From Sphingobacteriaceae bacterium (GTDB taxonomy: Bacteria; Bacteroidota; Bacteroidia; Sphingobacteriales; Sphingobacteriaceae): a DNA stretch of 64,000 nt. Each line of letters begins with the position of its first letter. The first letter of the stretch is position 1. Shown piece by piece: positions 7,926 through 17,698 of the stretch. A program made the translations under genes and the position numbers. The notes beneath the pieces are model-generated. The model was not told where the DNA came from. It saw nothing but the letters and a program-made list of their open reading frames with translations, and did no database searches. Location: assembly GCA_029266635.1 (NCBI GenBank), contig JAQSWM010000001.1, positions 434,001-498,000 of the forward strand, in the 5' to 3' direction.

Positions 7926-8975
7926 ATGGCTGAAAAGCAAACCAAAAAATCTAAACTCAAACCCGTCATCATTATAGCCGCTGTCATCGGCATTGGTGCG
8001 CTGGCGTTTTTATACAACTATTATCAAAAGTACTTCGCCCCGAACGTGACTGACACGCGTGAATACCTGTACATCCACACAGGCTCGGGTTTTAGCGCTG
8101 TGTTCGATAGCCTCAAAGCACAGGGCAGCTTGAAAAATCCCGAGACGTTCGAATGGGCAGCTGAAAAAATGAATTATACCAGCAAGGTTAAGCCCGGAAG
8201 GTACAGGTTGAAAAAAAACATGGCTAACCGTGCGCTCATCAATATGTTGAAGTCCGGAACGCAGGAGCCCGTTAAGCTCAAATTCCAGAATATCCGCTTA
8301 AAAGAAGATTTTGCAAAATACGTTTCCGCACAATTAGAACCCGATTCTTCAGCAATCATCAGCCTTTTGGATTCTTCAGCCTTCGTGAGCAAGTACGGCT
8401 TCACAACAGATAATGTGTACACCATGTTCATTCCCAATTCGTATGAAATGTACTGGAACACATCGGCAGAGAAATTCTTCACGCGGATGTACGATGAATA
8501 TCAGAAATTCTGGACGCCTGCACGCAAGAGCAAAGCCGAAGCCGTTAACCTCACGCCCTCCCAGGTAACTATTCTGGCTTCCATTGTAGATTCAGAAGCG
8601 CTACATAATGATGAGATGCCAACCATCGCCGGGCTCTACCTCAACCGTTATAAAAGAGGGATTAAACTGGAGGCGGATCCAACGGTGATCTTTGCTAACA
8701 ACGATTTCACCATCCGCCGGGTGTTGAACAGGCACCTTCGAAAAGAATCGCCATACAACACCTACATCCATACCGGCTTGCCGCCGGGGCCTATCATGAT
8801 GCCCAGCATCAGCGCAATTGATGCGGTGCTGAACCATAAAACTCACAACTACATCTACATGTGTGCAAAAGAAGATTTCTCAGGATATCACAACTTTGCG
8901 AGCAATCTGAGCGAGCACCTCGCAAATGCCCGCAGATTTCAGCAGGCGCTCAACAAACGCAACATCAAAAAGTAA
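7926..8975 (+). CDS. mltG: Endolytic murein transglycosylase MltG
   Basis: 349 residues. A single N-terminal membrane anchor (residues about 12-31, PVIIIAAVIGIGALAFLYNY) is followed by a LysM-like region and the YceG domain. The catalytic Glu is in LASIVDSEALHNDE near residue 223, followed by AGLYLNRYKRG and LEADPTVIFA, and the HTGLPPGPI segment near the end. MltG cleaves nascent glycan strands at the membrane, setting strand length. Its stop and the next start share one base (TAATG), indicating coupling with the thioesterase. Confidence 0.93.
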   Translation: MAEKQTKKSKLKPVIIIAAVIGIGALAFLYNYYQKYFAPNVTDTREYLYIHTGSGFSAVFDSLKAQGSLKNPETFEWAAEKMNYTSKVKPGRYRLKKNMANRALINMLKSGTQEPVKLKFQNIRLKEDFAKYVSAQLEPDSSAIISLLDSSAFVSKYGFTTDNVYTMFIPNSYEMYWNTSAEKFFTRMYDEYQKFWTPARKSKAEAVNLTPSQVTILASIVDSEALHNDEMPTIAGLYLNRYKRGIKLEADPTVIFANNDFTIRRVLNRHLRKESPYNTYIHTGLPPGPIMMPSISAIDAVLNHKTHNYIYMCAKEDFSGYHNFASNLSEHLANARRFQQALNKRNIKK

Positions 8976-9382
8976 TGTTCATTCACGAAACAAAGTTGAG
9001 GGTAAGGTATGGCGAGACCGATCAGATGGGCTACATGTACTACGGCAACTATGCAGAGTTTTATGAGGTTGGGCGTGTGGAAATGCTCCGAAGCATGGGG
9101 CTCACCTATCGGGGATTTGAGGAACAGGGAATCATAATGCCCGTCCTTGAGCTACGATGCAAATACATAAAACCTGCTTTATACGATGAGGAAATCACCT
9201 TAAAGGTGATACTTAAACAGATGCCCGCAGTACGTATTAAGTTCGATTACGAGTTGTATAATGAAACAGAAGAACTCATCAACATTGGCGAAACAACTCT
9301 TGTGTTTGTAAATGCCGCCAGCAAGAAGCCCTGTTTGCCACCTGCTGAGTTTTTACAAAAAGTAAAGGCGTATTTTAGCTGA
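8975..9382 (+). CDS. Acyl-CoA thioesterase, YbgC/4HBT family
   Basis: 135 residues. The start is ATG 8975, overlapping the last base of the mltG stop; a longer frame begins inside mltG but its first 38 codons are the mltG sequence in another frame. The YbgC motif is clear: RYGETDQMGYMYYGNYAEF near residue 11, with the catalytic Asp of ETDQMG. In proteobacteria YbgC sits in the tol-pal operon; here it follows mltG and precedes a YihY membrane protein by 3 nt. Substrate is not predictable. Confidence 0.87.
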   Translation: MFIHETKLRVRYGETDQMGYMYYGNYAEFYEVGRVEMLRSMGLTYRGFEEQGIIMPVLELRCKYIKPALYDEEITLKVILKQMPAVRIKFDYELYNETEELINIGETTLVFVNAASKKPCLPPAEFLQKVKAYFS

Positions 9383-9385
9383 AGC

Positions 9386-10378
9386 ATGAACCTGGTACAA
9401 CGCAGCTTGCTCAAACTAAAACCAGTCCAGGTCTTTATCGACTGGACTAAGACCACTGTGGTTCCAGCCTTCAGCCCGCTTCCTATTTACACCATTGCAA
9501 CTTTTTTCTTTAAAGAGATTTCTAAAGAGTCGTTGACCACAAAAGCCTCGGCACTGGCCTACAACTTCATGCTCGCCATATTTCCGGGCCTCATTTTCCT
9601 GTTAACACTCATCCCCTACATACACATCGGGAATTTCCAGGGAACATTAGAGGCACTTATTGCCCTGATACTACCCGAAAATGCTTACCTGGCGGTTGAA
9701 ACTACCCTGAAGGAAATTATCAATAAGCAGAATGGAAGTTTATTGTCTTTCGGGTTTATCACCGCCGTATTTTTTGCTACTAACGGCGTTTCGCGTTTAA
9801 TGGAGGCCTTCAACAAATCCTCTCTCAATGTTGAAACCCGTGGATGGTTTAAGTTGCGGGTAGTAGCATTGGTATTAACGGTTGTGATCGTCTTTGCTTT
9901 ATTGCTTGGGATTGGCATTATTACACTTGGCGAATATTTGTTTTCTGTTATCCAGACTGAGTTGCACTTCGAGAACCCTTTATGGCTGTACCTGGTAGAT
10001 ATGGGTCGTTGGCTAATCCTTATAGCTATTTACTTTATCACGTTATCTATTTTGTACAGATACGGACCGGCTCACACCAAAAAATGGCGGTTATTCAGCG
10101 CCGGTGCCTGGCTCGCCACAATCCTGGCAGTGTTCACTTTCTGGGGATTTTCGTTTTATATCAACAACTTCAGTTCCTATAACAAGATTTACGGTTCTAT
10201 CGGAACGCTTATAGTAATTATGATCTGGCTCTATCTCAACTCCCTGATAATCCTGATCGGCTTCGAGCTGAATGCAAGTATAGACTTGTCAAAACGCAGC
10301 ATCCGCGTGGTGAAACCACAATTCAATTCTTTTAAAGAGCCGGTGCAGGAAGTGCTTGAAAAAAAGCTTCTTCAATAA
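9386..10378 (+). CDS. YihY/BrkB-family inner-membrane protein
   Basis: 330 residues with about six membrane segments. Family landmarks are present: KASALAYNFMLAIFPGLIFL near residue 50, GFITAVFFATNGVSRLMEA near residue 130, and YGSIGTLIVIMIWLYLNSL near residue 270. The family was once misannotated as RNase BN. Its function is not settled; transport or envelope roles have been proposed. It follows the thioesterase by 3 nt and ends the rightward run that began at the PASTA gene. No clear terminator follows. Confidence 0.87.
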   Translation: MNLVQRSLLKLKPVQVFIDWTKTTVVPAFSPLPIYTIATFFFKEISKESLTTKASALAYNFMLAIFPGLIFLLTLIPYIHIGNFQGTLEALIALILPENAYLAVETTLKEIINKQNGSLLSFGFITAVFFATNGVSRLMEAFNKSSLNVETRGWFKLRVVALVLTVVIVFALLLGIGIITLGEYLFSVIQTELHFENPLWLYLVDMGRWLILIAIYFITLSILYRYGPAHTKKWRLFSAGAWLATILAVFTFWGFSFYINNFSSYNKIYGSIGTLIVIMIWLYLNSLIILIGFELNASIDLSKRSIRVVKPQFNSFKEPVQEVLEKKLLQ

Positions 10379-10446
10379 GCCAGGAGAGATTTTCGGCCTC
10401 AACCTAAGCCACTTAACGGCACCCGCTAAGTTTTTAATCTTCTGTA

Positions 10447-10477
10447 TTTGCAGATTTGGCCAGAGTTTGTACTTTTG
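10447..10477 (+). promoter_or_regulatory. Promoter of tRNA-Ser (TTTG-N19-TACTTTTG)
   Basis: TTTG at 10447-10450, 19 nt, then TACTTTTG at 10470-10477: both match the phylum consensus. The first tRNA base is at 10483, close to the expected start of transcription. Confidence 0.8.
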
Positions 10478-10482
10478 CCCCC

Positions 10483-10569
10483 GGAGAGCTGGCAGAGTGG
10501 TCGATTGCGGCAGTCTTGAAAACTGTTGAACTGTGAAAGGTTCCTGGGGTTCGAATCCCTAGCTCTCCG
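10483..10569 (+). tRNA. tRNA-Ser (anticodon UGA)
   Basis: 87 nt with a long variable arm, as in class II tRNAs. Acceptor GGAGAGC (10483-10489) pairs with GCTCTCC (10562-10568) and G is the discriminator. The anticodon loop CTTGAAA is flanked by GCAGT/ACTGT, giving anticodon TGA. The T arm GGTTCGAATCC is intact. The genome-encoded 3' end reads CCG, so the CCA tail appears to be added enzymatically. Confidence 0.95.
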
Positions 10570-10575
10570 CCGAAA

Positions 10576-10603
10576 GGGATGATTGAAAGATCATCCCTTT
10601 TTT
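10576..10603 (+). terminator. Rho-independent terminator after tRNA-Ser
   Basis: Perfect 8-bp stem GGGATGAT / ATCATCCC with loop TGAAAG, followed by six T residues. It begins 7 nt after the tRNA. Confidence 0.85.
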
Positions 10604-10729
10604 GTTGATCTCCGCGATGTGCTCCACTAGCCAAGCCAACAAACCTTTCCCGGCAGTTTTGAGGTTTCAGCAATTATTCCCATTCTTACTGTAAGTTCAG
10701 CGACTTTCGCTCTGCGGCAAGAAAAATTT

Positions 10730-13700
10730 ATGAAAAGACGTGCATTCCTGAAGACAGTTGGAGCCTCAGGCTTAGTGATGGTAGTTACTCCGAATGGGAT
10801 AATACAGGCCTTTACTCAAAATCCAAAAAACGATTTGTCCGATGGGTTCCTAAACCCACCCACATCGGCCAGGCCTCTCACCTACTGGTTTTGGATGAAT
10901 GGCAATGTAACTGCCGATGGCATTACCCGCGATCTGGAAGCCATGAAAAGAATAGGCGTAGCCGGCTTTCTTAACTTCAATTGCGGAGTAGCTATCCCAA
11001 AAGGACCTATCGTCTATCTCAGTCCCGAATGGATATCCCTGGTGGAGCACACTGTAAAAGAGTCCGACAGGCTTGGGCTGGAATTCGCCATGCATAATTC
11101 TCCGGGCTGGTCCTCCTCTGGCGGCCCGTGGATTGCCCCTGAACTGTCTATGCAGAAAGTTACCTGGAGCGAAAAGACTGTTAAGGGCGGAAGCCGCATC
11201 AAAACAACCTTGCCTCAGCCCGCAGCAACCCTAAACTATTACAGAGATACATACGTCATTGCCTTTCCGGCTTCTGCCGATGAAATAAGTTCCATAAACG
11301 CACAAACAAAGAAAGCAAACCCAGCCCTCCATAACAGGCTACATGACTGGGAGGTTAAGGCTGGCTATGACCGCCCCGCCGAGGCAAGGATGATGGAATT
11401 CGCCCCTTTCGCAGGATCAAAACCGAGAAGGCCTGCCAATAAGAGGCGTGCTACAGCTTATGAAGTACCTGCAGAATTCATCATCAAGTCTGATGCGATA
11501 GTTGATATCACCCAACACATGAATGCCAGCGGCGAGTTAACCTGGGACGCTCCTGAAGGCCACTGGACTATTTTGCGCATGGGGCATACCTCCACTGGCT
11601 CTACCAACAGGGCAGCGCCCGACACCGGTCACGGCCTAGAATGCGATAAATTGAGCAGCGAAGCATTTGACATGCACTTCAATTCGATGTTCCAACATCT
11701 CCTCCCATTTATGAAACCTTTGGCTGACAAAGGAAAAGTAGGAATAGAGATAGACAGCTACGAGGTTGGAATGCAGAATTGGACAACAAAGTTCCCGGAC
11801 AACTTTGCAAAGAGCCGTGGCTACAGTATCACCAGCTTTTTACCAGCAATGACCGGCAGAGTTGTAGATAGCGCCACAAGAACTGAAGATTTTTTATGGG
11901 ATGTACGCAGGGTAATTGCAGATATGATGGCCGAGAACTATTACGGCCGCTGCGCAGAGTTATGCAAAAAACATAATTTTTCTTTCTACGCTGAACCTTA
12001 CAAGGTTGGGCCCTTTGAAAATTTGCAGGCGGGATCAAAAGTGCAGTACGCCATGGGCGAGTTCTGGTCACGCGGCCAGCGCAATAAGCACACGGTAAAG
12101 CTTGCCTCATCTATTCAGCATACAAACGGGAGGAAGATAGTAGCAGCCGAATCGTTTACCGGCCAAGCCATGAATTCCAAATGGCAGCAGTTTCCATTTT
12201 CACTCAAAGCTCAGGGCGATTTTATGTTTACCAAAGGGCTAAACAGGATCGTATTTCACGTATTTGCCCACCAAGTCCATCCTACTGTAAAACCAGGAAT
12301 GACGATGGGGCAGTTTGGAACACATTTCGACCGAAATAACACCTGGTTTGACAAGGGAACTGCATGGATAGATTATTTGTCGAGGTGCCAGTTCATGTTG
12401 CAGCAGGGATTGTTTGTGGCAGATCTGCTTTACTATATGGGCGAGGATGCGCCGGGGGTTGAATTGGGGCTGCAGGAAAGCCCGGCACCGATGCCTCCTA
12501 CAGGTTATGATTACGATTTTGCAAACACTGAAATATTGAATCGGGCTAAAATAAAAAACACGCGGATCGTTCTGCCCGATAATATGAGCTATTCCCTTTT
12601 AATTTTACCGCAGAAACGCACCATGTCGGTTCCGGTTCTCCGGCACATCCGCGACATGGTGAAGCAGGGAATGTGCTTGATGGGACCGAAACCGGAAAGC
12701 GTAGCAGGTTTGTCCAACCGTGGCAACGATAAAGAGTTTCAGCAGTTGGTTTCAGAGCTTTGGGGGAACTCTGCCGGGAAAGCACAAGGTTTCAGAACGT
12801 TTGGCCTGGGTCGGGTATTTACTGAAAGTTCGATCAAGAAAGTGCTGGAGGAGATGCAGGTTAAACCCGATTTCGATTTTTCTTGCAAATCTTCTGATCC
12901 GGCGGTAAACTTTATTCATCGTGTAGATGGCGATACCGAAATCTACTTTTTAAATAACCGCAGGCGAAGAAGTGAACATCTTACGGCCTTGTTTAGAACC
13001 GATGACAAAAAGCCCGAGTTCTGGGACCCCGTTACCGGAGAGATAAGGGCAGTGCCAGTGTATAATGTGAGTAATGGCCAAACAAGAATCCCCATAGAGC
13101 TGGAAGAATCAGGATCTATCTTCGTGATATTCCGGGACAAGCTTCCGGCAAAAAGGTTAGTTGCTGTTAAAAAAGGAAATATCGAAGTAATGGGAATAAA
13201 ACCATTTCCCGCAACACTGCCGCTGCGTTACAAGAATATTTTCAACACGTTTACCATCAGCACGTGGATTAAGCCCGAGTGCGAGATTGCCGTTTCCGGA
13301 ATGGACTTCGCCCGAAGACTGGATATTTCAAGCTTTGTGTTATACCCTTCCCCCGGCGAAAAGCTATATGGAAAAGGCCACTCAATTTGTGGCTTGATTG
13401 CGGGGCGTAATGGCGTAGTTGTGTATGAACGGAAAGCTGAAGAAATAAATCCTGTTTTTGAGGTACTATCGCCGATATCCGGCTGGACACACCTAACACT
13501 TGTTTATGAGAATGGTGCTCCTTCGGTGTACCTGAACGGCGAACTGAAAGGAAAAGGAAAACCATCCGGCAGCATCGTGCATCCAAGTGTAGGAGAGGAA
13601 TTCCAGGATGTATATTCACTCTATTTTGAAGGCGACATGACGGCTCCACAAGTGGCAAGTACAGCGCTTACAAGTGACAAGATCAAAGGCCTGGCAGCAG

Positions 13701-14422
13701 AAAAACCAGCTATTGTTCCGAAATACCCTGCTGTGGAAGTTACCGGTTCTAAAAATGATCTTCTGTTTTGGGAGAATGGCAATTATTCCTTGTCTCATAA
13801 TGACGGTACAAGTACCCCGTTAACGCTTTCCGGGATTGATAATGGAACGAAATTAACAGGGTCATGGGAAATTAGTTTCCCTCCCAATCTGGGGGCACCT
13901 TCATCGGTTACACTTCCCGAACTGATTTCATTGCACAAACATCCTAATAACGGTGTTAAATATTTTTCCGGAACCGCTTCTTATCGCAAGAACTTCCAGG
14001 TCAATGAAGCTGACATCCGAAAAGGCAATCGCCTGTACCTTAACTTAGGACAGGTTGAAGTGCTCGCAGAGATAATTGTAAATGGAAAGAATCTCGGCAT
14101 CTTCTGGAAAAGGCCCTATCGTGCAGACATTACTGATGCTGTAAAGAGCGGAAATAACATGCTGGAAGTTAAGGTGACCAATGGTTGGCCAAACAGGTTG
14201 ATTGGCGATGAGCAGCTTCCGCAGGAGTATAGTTATGCAAATGAAGAGTCGGGCAGGATAAAGGAAATACCCGATTGGTTTATCAAGGGGGAGCCAAAAC
14301 CCGTAGGGAGCAGGATCACTTTTGCTACATGGAAACACTATCAGAGAGATTCGCCGTTGCTTGAGGCCGGGCTTATTGGCCCGGTTATATTGAGGAGAGC
14401 GTACTCTCATCTCCTCACCTAA
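10730..14422 (+). CDS. Exported GH106-like glycoside hydrolase with LamG-type domain
   Basis: 1230 residues. The N-terminus KRRAFLKTVGASG is a twin-arginine signal, followed by a hydrophobic stretch. The long catalytic part carries LTYWFWMNGNVTADGITRDL near residue 50 and HNSPGWSSSGGPW near residue 122, typical of glycosyl hydrolases related to alpha-L-rhamnosidase (GH106). Residues about 835-970 resemble a LamG/concanavalin-like jelly roll (FTISTWIKP, WTHLTLVYENG, VYLNGELKGKG). A galactose-binding-like beta domain occupies about 1080-1185 (LYLNLGQVEVLAEIIVNG). It presumably removes rhamnose or similar sugars from plant or microbial glycans. It stands alone, with no SusC/SusD pair or sugar regulator nearby. 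Exact linkage specificity is unknown. Confidence 0.8.
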   Translation: MKRRAFLKTVGASGLVMVVTPNGIIQAFTQNPKNDLSDGFLNPPTSARPLTYWFWMNGNVTADGITRDLEAMKRIGVAGFLNFNCGVAIPKGPIVYLSPEWISLVEHTVKESDRLGLEFAMHNSPGWSSSGGPWIAPELSMQKVTWSEKTVKGGSRIKTTLPQPAATLNYYRDTYVIAFPASADEISSINAQTKKANPALHNRLHDWEVKAGYDRPAEARMMEFAPFAGSKPRRPANKRRATAYEVPAEFIIKSDAIVDITQHMNASGELTWDAPEGHWTILRMGHTSTGSTNRAAPDTGHGLECDKLSSEAFDMHFNSMFQHLLPFMKPLADKGKVGIEIDSYEVGMQNWTTKFPDNFAKSRGYSITSFLPAMTGRVVDSATRTEDFLWDVRRVIADMMAENYYGRCAELCKKHNFSFYAEPYKVGPFENLQAGSKVQYAMGEFWSRGQRNKHTVKLASSIQHTNGRKIVAAESFTGQAMNSKWQQFPFSLKAQGDFMFTKGLNRIVFHVFAHQVHPTVKPGMTMGQFGTHFDRNNTWFDKGTAWIDYLSRCQFMLQQGLFVADLLYYMGEDAPGVELGLQESPAPMPPTGYDYDFANTEILNRAKIKNTRIVLPDNMSYSLLILPQKRTMSVPVLRHIRDMVKQGMCLMGPKPESVAGLSNRGNDKEFQQLVSELWGNSAGKAQGFRTFGLGRVFTESSIKKVLEEMQVKPDFDFSCKSSDPAVNFIHRVDGDTEIYFLNNRRRRSEHLTALFRTDDKKPEFWDPVTGEIRAVPVYNVSNGQTRIPIELEESGSIFVIFRDKLPAKRLVAVKKGNIEVMGIKPFPATLPLRYKNIFNTFTISTWIKPECEIAVSGMDFARRLDISSFVLYPSPGEKLYGKGHSICGLIAGRNGVVVYERKAEEINPVFEVLSPISGWTHLTLVYENGAPSVYLNGELKGKGKPSGSIVHPSVGEEFQDVYSLYFEGDMTAPQVASTALTSDKIKGLAAEKPAIVPKYPAVEVTGSKNDLLFWENGNYSLSHNDGTSTPLTLSGIDNGTKLTGSWEISFPPNLGAPSSVTLPELISLHKHPNNGVKYFSGTASYRKNFQVNEADIRKGNRLYLNLGQVEVLAEIIVNGKNLGIFWKRPYRADITDAVKSGNNMLEVKVTNGWPNRLIGDEQLPQEYSYANEESGRIKEIPDWFIKGEPKPVGSRITFATWKHYQRDSPLLEAGLIGPVILRRAYSHLLT

Positions 14423-14573
14423 ACACTTTCAAATTTCTCCTTTTGTGTAATTTGTACTTTATCACATACAAGAATGAATTGAAAACACTTCACATGGACT
14501 AAACGTAAGGACAGTCCAAAAACCGCTCTAACAACTTAAATAACAGAGCTATTAAGTAATAATTTATTTCTTT

Positions 14574-14588
14574 GGCAAGCTCCTTGCC
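14574..14588 (+). other. Small perfect hairpin in the leader of the barrel gene
   Basis: GGCAAG / CTTGCC with a three-base CTC loop, 38 nt before the next start codon. It has no T-run, so it is not a terminator; it could stabilise the mRNA or be chance. I see nothing else in the roughly 200 nt between the glycosidase and the barrel gene. Confidence 0.3.
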
Positions 14589-14625
14589 TATAGATGTCTG
14601 ATTAACTAAAATAGAAAACAGACAT

Positions 14626-15303
14626 ATGAAAAAATTATTCATACTAGCTATTGCCTCCGTGGTCGGAGGAACAGCATTCGCACAGACTAGTTCAACTGCT
14701 AAAGCCACGAGCTATGGCCTTAAAGTAGGTGTAAACTTGCCGAAATATCAATTCCAGAACGAAGGCGGCACAGACCCTGAAACTGAGACCACCACTAACT
14801 TCCACGTTACTGGATACATGGATGCTCCAATTGGCGGTGTATTCTCTATACAGCCTGGTATCTCGCTTCAGGGAAAAGGTGGTAAATTTTACGATAATGG
14901 AGGTACTGGAAACGCCAGAGTACGGAATGAACAAAATACACTTTGGGGAGAAATTCCGGTAAATATTGTGGCACACATTCCTATGGCAGGAGCCACTAAC
15001 TTCTACTTAGGTGGTGGACCATATGCAGCTTTAGGTATCAGCGGAGAAAACAAGATGACTAACGGAACCGTAGTAACTGAAAACAGCATCGGTTTTGGAA
15101 ACGACAGTTCCAATGGCAGAACTGCGGATTTGAAACGATTTGACCTTGGCGTAAACTTTCTTGCCGGAGTGCAATTAGGCAACGGATTTAATGTTGGAGC
15201 CGGTTATGGTTTAGGTTTGAATGACCTGCGCCCTTCTGGTAACGGTGGCAATGGAAAAATGACTAACCGCGTATTATCATTCTCAGTAGGATTTGGGTTC
15301 TAA
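14626..15303 (+). CDS. Outer-membrane beta-barrel protein (PorT/OmpW-like small porin fold)
   Basis: 225 residues. A Sec signal peptide (MKKLFILAIASVVGGTAFAQ) ends in an AFAQ cleavage site. The mature protein alternates polar and hydrophobic residues with many Gly/Asn turns (YGLKVGVNLPKYQF, FYLGGGPYAALGISG) and ends in RVLSFSVGFGF, an aromatic C-terminal strand typical of outer-membrane barrels. The 'outer membrane beta-barrel' family is abundant in Bacteroidota and its individual functions are mostly unknown. A strong terminator follows 22 nt after the stop, so it is probably monocistronic. Confidence 0.75.
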   Translation: MKKLFILAIASVVGGTAFAQTSSTAKATSYGLKVGVNLPKYQFQNEGGTDPETETTTNFHVTGYMDAPIGGVFSIQPGISLQGKGGKFYDNGGTGNARVRNEQNTLWGEIPVNIVAHIPMAGATNFYLGGGPYAALGISGENKMTNGTVVTENSIGFGNDSSNGRTADLKRFDLGVNFLAGVQLGNGFNVGAGYGLGLNDLRPSGNGGNGKMTNRVLSFSVGFGF

Positions 15304-15325
15304 CCTAAGTTCACACTAATACTGA

Positions 15326-15352
15326 AAGCCCCGCTCACGCGGGGCTTTTTTT
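15326..15352 (+). terminator. Rho-independent terminator after the barrel gene
   Basis: Perfect 9-bp stem AAGCCCCGC / GCGGGGCTT with TCAC loop, then a T-rich run to 15352. Confidence 0.92.
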
Positions 15353-15384
15353 GTTTAAAAACAGTATTTTTATGCGCCCCAGCG

Positions 15385-17697
15385 ATGAAAAAAGTACTGT
15401 TTACCTTTATCTTCTCGATCGTTCTTCTGCAGGCAGCAGCTCAAAAAGTTGGGCTGGTTTTCAGCGGCGGAGGATCAAAGGGGCTTGCGCACATCGGTGT
15501 GCTAAAAGCTCTCGAAGAAAACAACATCCCAATTGATTACGTGGTGGGCACTTCCATGGGCGGCGTTGTTGGAGCCATGTATGCCTCAGGCTATTCACCG
15601 CAGGAAATGGAGGCAATTGCCACGAGCCTGGATTTCCAGGATTGGGTAAGCGGCCGTTTTCACAGTGACTATCAATATTTCTTTCGGAAAAAACCGGCCA
15701 ATCCTTCGCTCATCACTGCCAAACTGCAGGTCGATACTGCTCTTAAAGTAAAACTAAAGTCCAACCTTATTAACGACATCCCATTGAACTTTGCACTTTT
15801 GGAGCTGCTGGCTAAGCGCTCGTCAAACGCACACGAAAACTTTGATAGCTTATTTGTTCCCTACCGCTGCGTGGTTGCCGACATCCTCTCACAGAAAATG
15901 ATACCCGTAAGCAAAGGAAGCCTGGTAGAAGCCGTCCGCGGAACCCTGACCGTCCCGCTTGTCTATCGCCCGATCAAAGTAGATGGCCAATATGTGTTTG
16001 ACGGAGGGCTTTACAACAACTTTCCGGTAGATGTGATGAAAAAAGATTTTAGCCCGGACATCATAATCGGCTCAAATGTATCATCGAAAGTATTCAACAA
16101 ATATCCCACCGAAAAGGACGAAAAGCTTATGAGCCGCTTTTTGGTTTACATGTTCCTTGCTAAAACAGATTCAACTTCCATCGGCAAGAGCGGAGTTTAC
16201 ATCCAGCCGGAAATGGGCGACTTTACCGTAACTAATTTTGCCCCGGTTGCGGAGATGATAAAACGAGGTTACGATGCTACCATGGCTGAGATGCCAACCA
16301 TCCTTGCCACCATAAAAAGACGAACCGCTACATCGGAGCTGGAGAAAAAACGGCAGGAGTTCGAGGAGCAAAACAGCGAATTCAAGTTTAACGCAATCCG
16401 TGTTACAGGGCTAAATTCAAAACAGACACGCTACGTTGAACGAGTATTTCAACAAAGCAAAAGCACACTTAGCCTGGCCGACATAAAAGAAGGCTATTAT
16501 CGTCTGGTGGCTGATGACAATTTTGAAAACGTTTATCCGCGGGCTATCTACAACCCGGAAACAAAGAAATACGGTTTCGAGCTGCAAGCCCGGCCACAGG
16601 ATAATTTTAAGATCGATCTGGGCGGAAATATATCCTCACGCCCGATAAGCAATGCGTACGTAGGACTTCAGTACACATACCTACACCGAAAGTCTTACAC
16701 CTTTGGAGCTAATTTTTATTTCGGGGGTTTTTATGAATCGGCGCAAGCCACCGCCCGTGTTGACGTGCCGACAAAAGTGCCGCTTTACTTAGAAGGAGAG
16801 TTCACATATAACCACTGGAACTACTACAGTACAAGCCAGATCCTGGTGGAAAATGTGAAACCGACCTATGTAGCACAGGGCGACAAGCGGGCCATCATCT
16901 CAGTTGGCATTCCGCTTTCTAAAAATGGAAAAATAGAAGCACGAGGTGGTTACATCAACTTCTCCGACACATACAGCCCGAACAACAGCTATCAGGCCGG
17001 TGATATATTGGATAACACGAGGTTCAACGGACTTACCGCAGGGTTAAGCATCGAAAAAAACACCCTAAACCGTCGGCAGTATGCCAGTAGCGGACATTTA
17101 TTCAAATTGAGCGGGAACTGTTACTCAGGGCGGGCAGCCTATCAACCGGGCAATATCTTCAGGGCAGAACCATTTTACCGCAGCATAACCGCAAATGAAG
17201 AAAACCGATCCTGGCTTCGAGCTAAGCTTACAGCCGAGCAGTATGTTCTATCTACGGATCGTTATAGCTTTGGATATTTGGTTGAAGCGGTTTTAAGCAA
17301 TAAGCCCGCATTCAGCAATTACATGTCTACCTTAACAAGCGCACCGGCCTTCTACCCCCTTCAGGATTCCCGCTCCCTGTTTCTAAAAAATTTCAGGGCT
17401 AAGACCTACGGAGCAGTTGGATTGAAAAATGTCTTTAAACTTGAAAGTCATTTGGATATTCGGCTTGAGGGCTATTTATTTTTACCTTTAGAAGCGTATA
17501 CATTTGCTTTTCCGCAATCTGTGAGCTATTCCGAACTTTTTACAACTAAACGTATTGCAGCTACAGCCGGGGTAGTGTATCATTCGCCGCTCGGACCTGT
17601 TTCTTTAAGCTTTAATCATTACGATGATGATCAAAAGCGCTATGGTGTACTGCTGCACATCGGCTATCTTATTTACAACAAACGATCTTTTGAATAA
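15385..17697 (+). CDS. Patatin-like phospholipase with C-terminal outer-membrane barrel (PlpD-like)
   Basis: 770 residues. After a signal peptide (cleavage near AAAQ, residue 20) comes a patatin domain. The oxyanion loop GGGSKGLAHIG is near residue 28, the nucleophile motif GTSMGG near residue 55, and the catalytic Asp in DGGLYNNFPVD near residue 207. About residues 330-410 resemble a POTRA-like link (FKFNAIRVTGLNSKQTRYVE). The rest is a BamA/TpsB-type 16-stranded barrel ending in LLHIGYLIYNKRSFE. This is the type Vd autotransporter-like layout. The lipase would face the surface or be released. The next gene starts 1 nt after the stop. Confidence 0.85.
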   Translation: MKKVLFTFIFSIVLLQAAAQKVGLVFSGGGSKGLAHIGVLKALEENNIPIDYVVGTSMGGVVGAMYASGYSPQEMEAIATSLDFQDWVSGRFHSDYQYFFRKKPANPSLITAKLQVDTALKVKLKSNLINDIPLNFALLELLAKRSSNAHENFDSLFVPYRCVVADILSQKMIPVSKGSLVEAVRGTLTVPLVYRPIKVDGQYVFDGGLYNNFPVDVMKKDFSPDIIIGSNVSSKVFNKYPTEKDEKLMSRFLVYMFLAKTDSTSIGKSGVYIQPEMGDFTVTNFAPVAEMIKRGYDATMAEMPTILATIKRRTATSELEKKRQEFEEQNSEFKFNAIRVTGLNSKQTRYVERVFQQSKSTLSLADIKEGYYRLVADDNFENVYPRAIYNPETKKYGFELQARPQDNFKIDLGGNISSRPISNAYVGLQYTYLHRKSYTFGANFYFGGFYESAQATARVDVPTKVPLYLEGEFTYNHWNYYSTSQILVENVKPTYVAQGDKRAIISVGIPLSKNGKIEARGGYINFSDTYSPNNSYQAGDILDNTRFNGLTAGLSIEKNTLNRRQYASSGHLFKLSGNCYSGRAAYQPGNIFRAEPFYRSITANEENRSWLRAKLTAEQYVLSTDRYSFGYLVEAVLSNKPAFSNYMSTLTSAPAFYPLQDSRSLFLKNFRAKTYGAVGLKNVFKLESHLDIRLEGYLFLPLEAYTFAFPQSVSYSELFTTKRIAATAGVVYHSPLGPVSLSFNHYDDDQKRYGVLLHIGYLIYNKRSFE

Positions 17698-17698
17698 T

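Noticed and set aside
8861-8974. Extended N-terminus for the second thioesterase
   Set aside because: These 38 codons are out-of-frame mltG sequence, and the YbgC domain begins right at ATG 8975.
10434-10673. 79-codon open frame on the minus strand
   Set aside because: It crosses the tRNA-Ser gene, its promoter and its terminator; the RNA gene explains the sequence.
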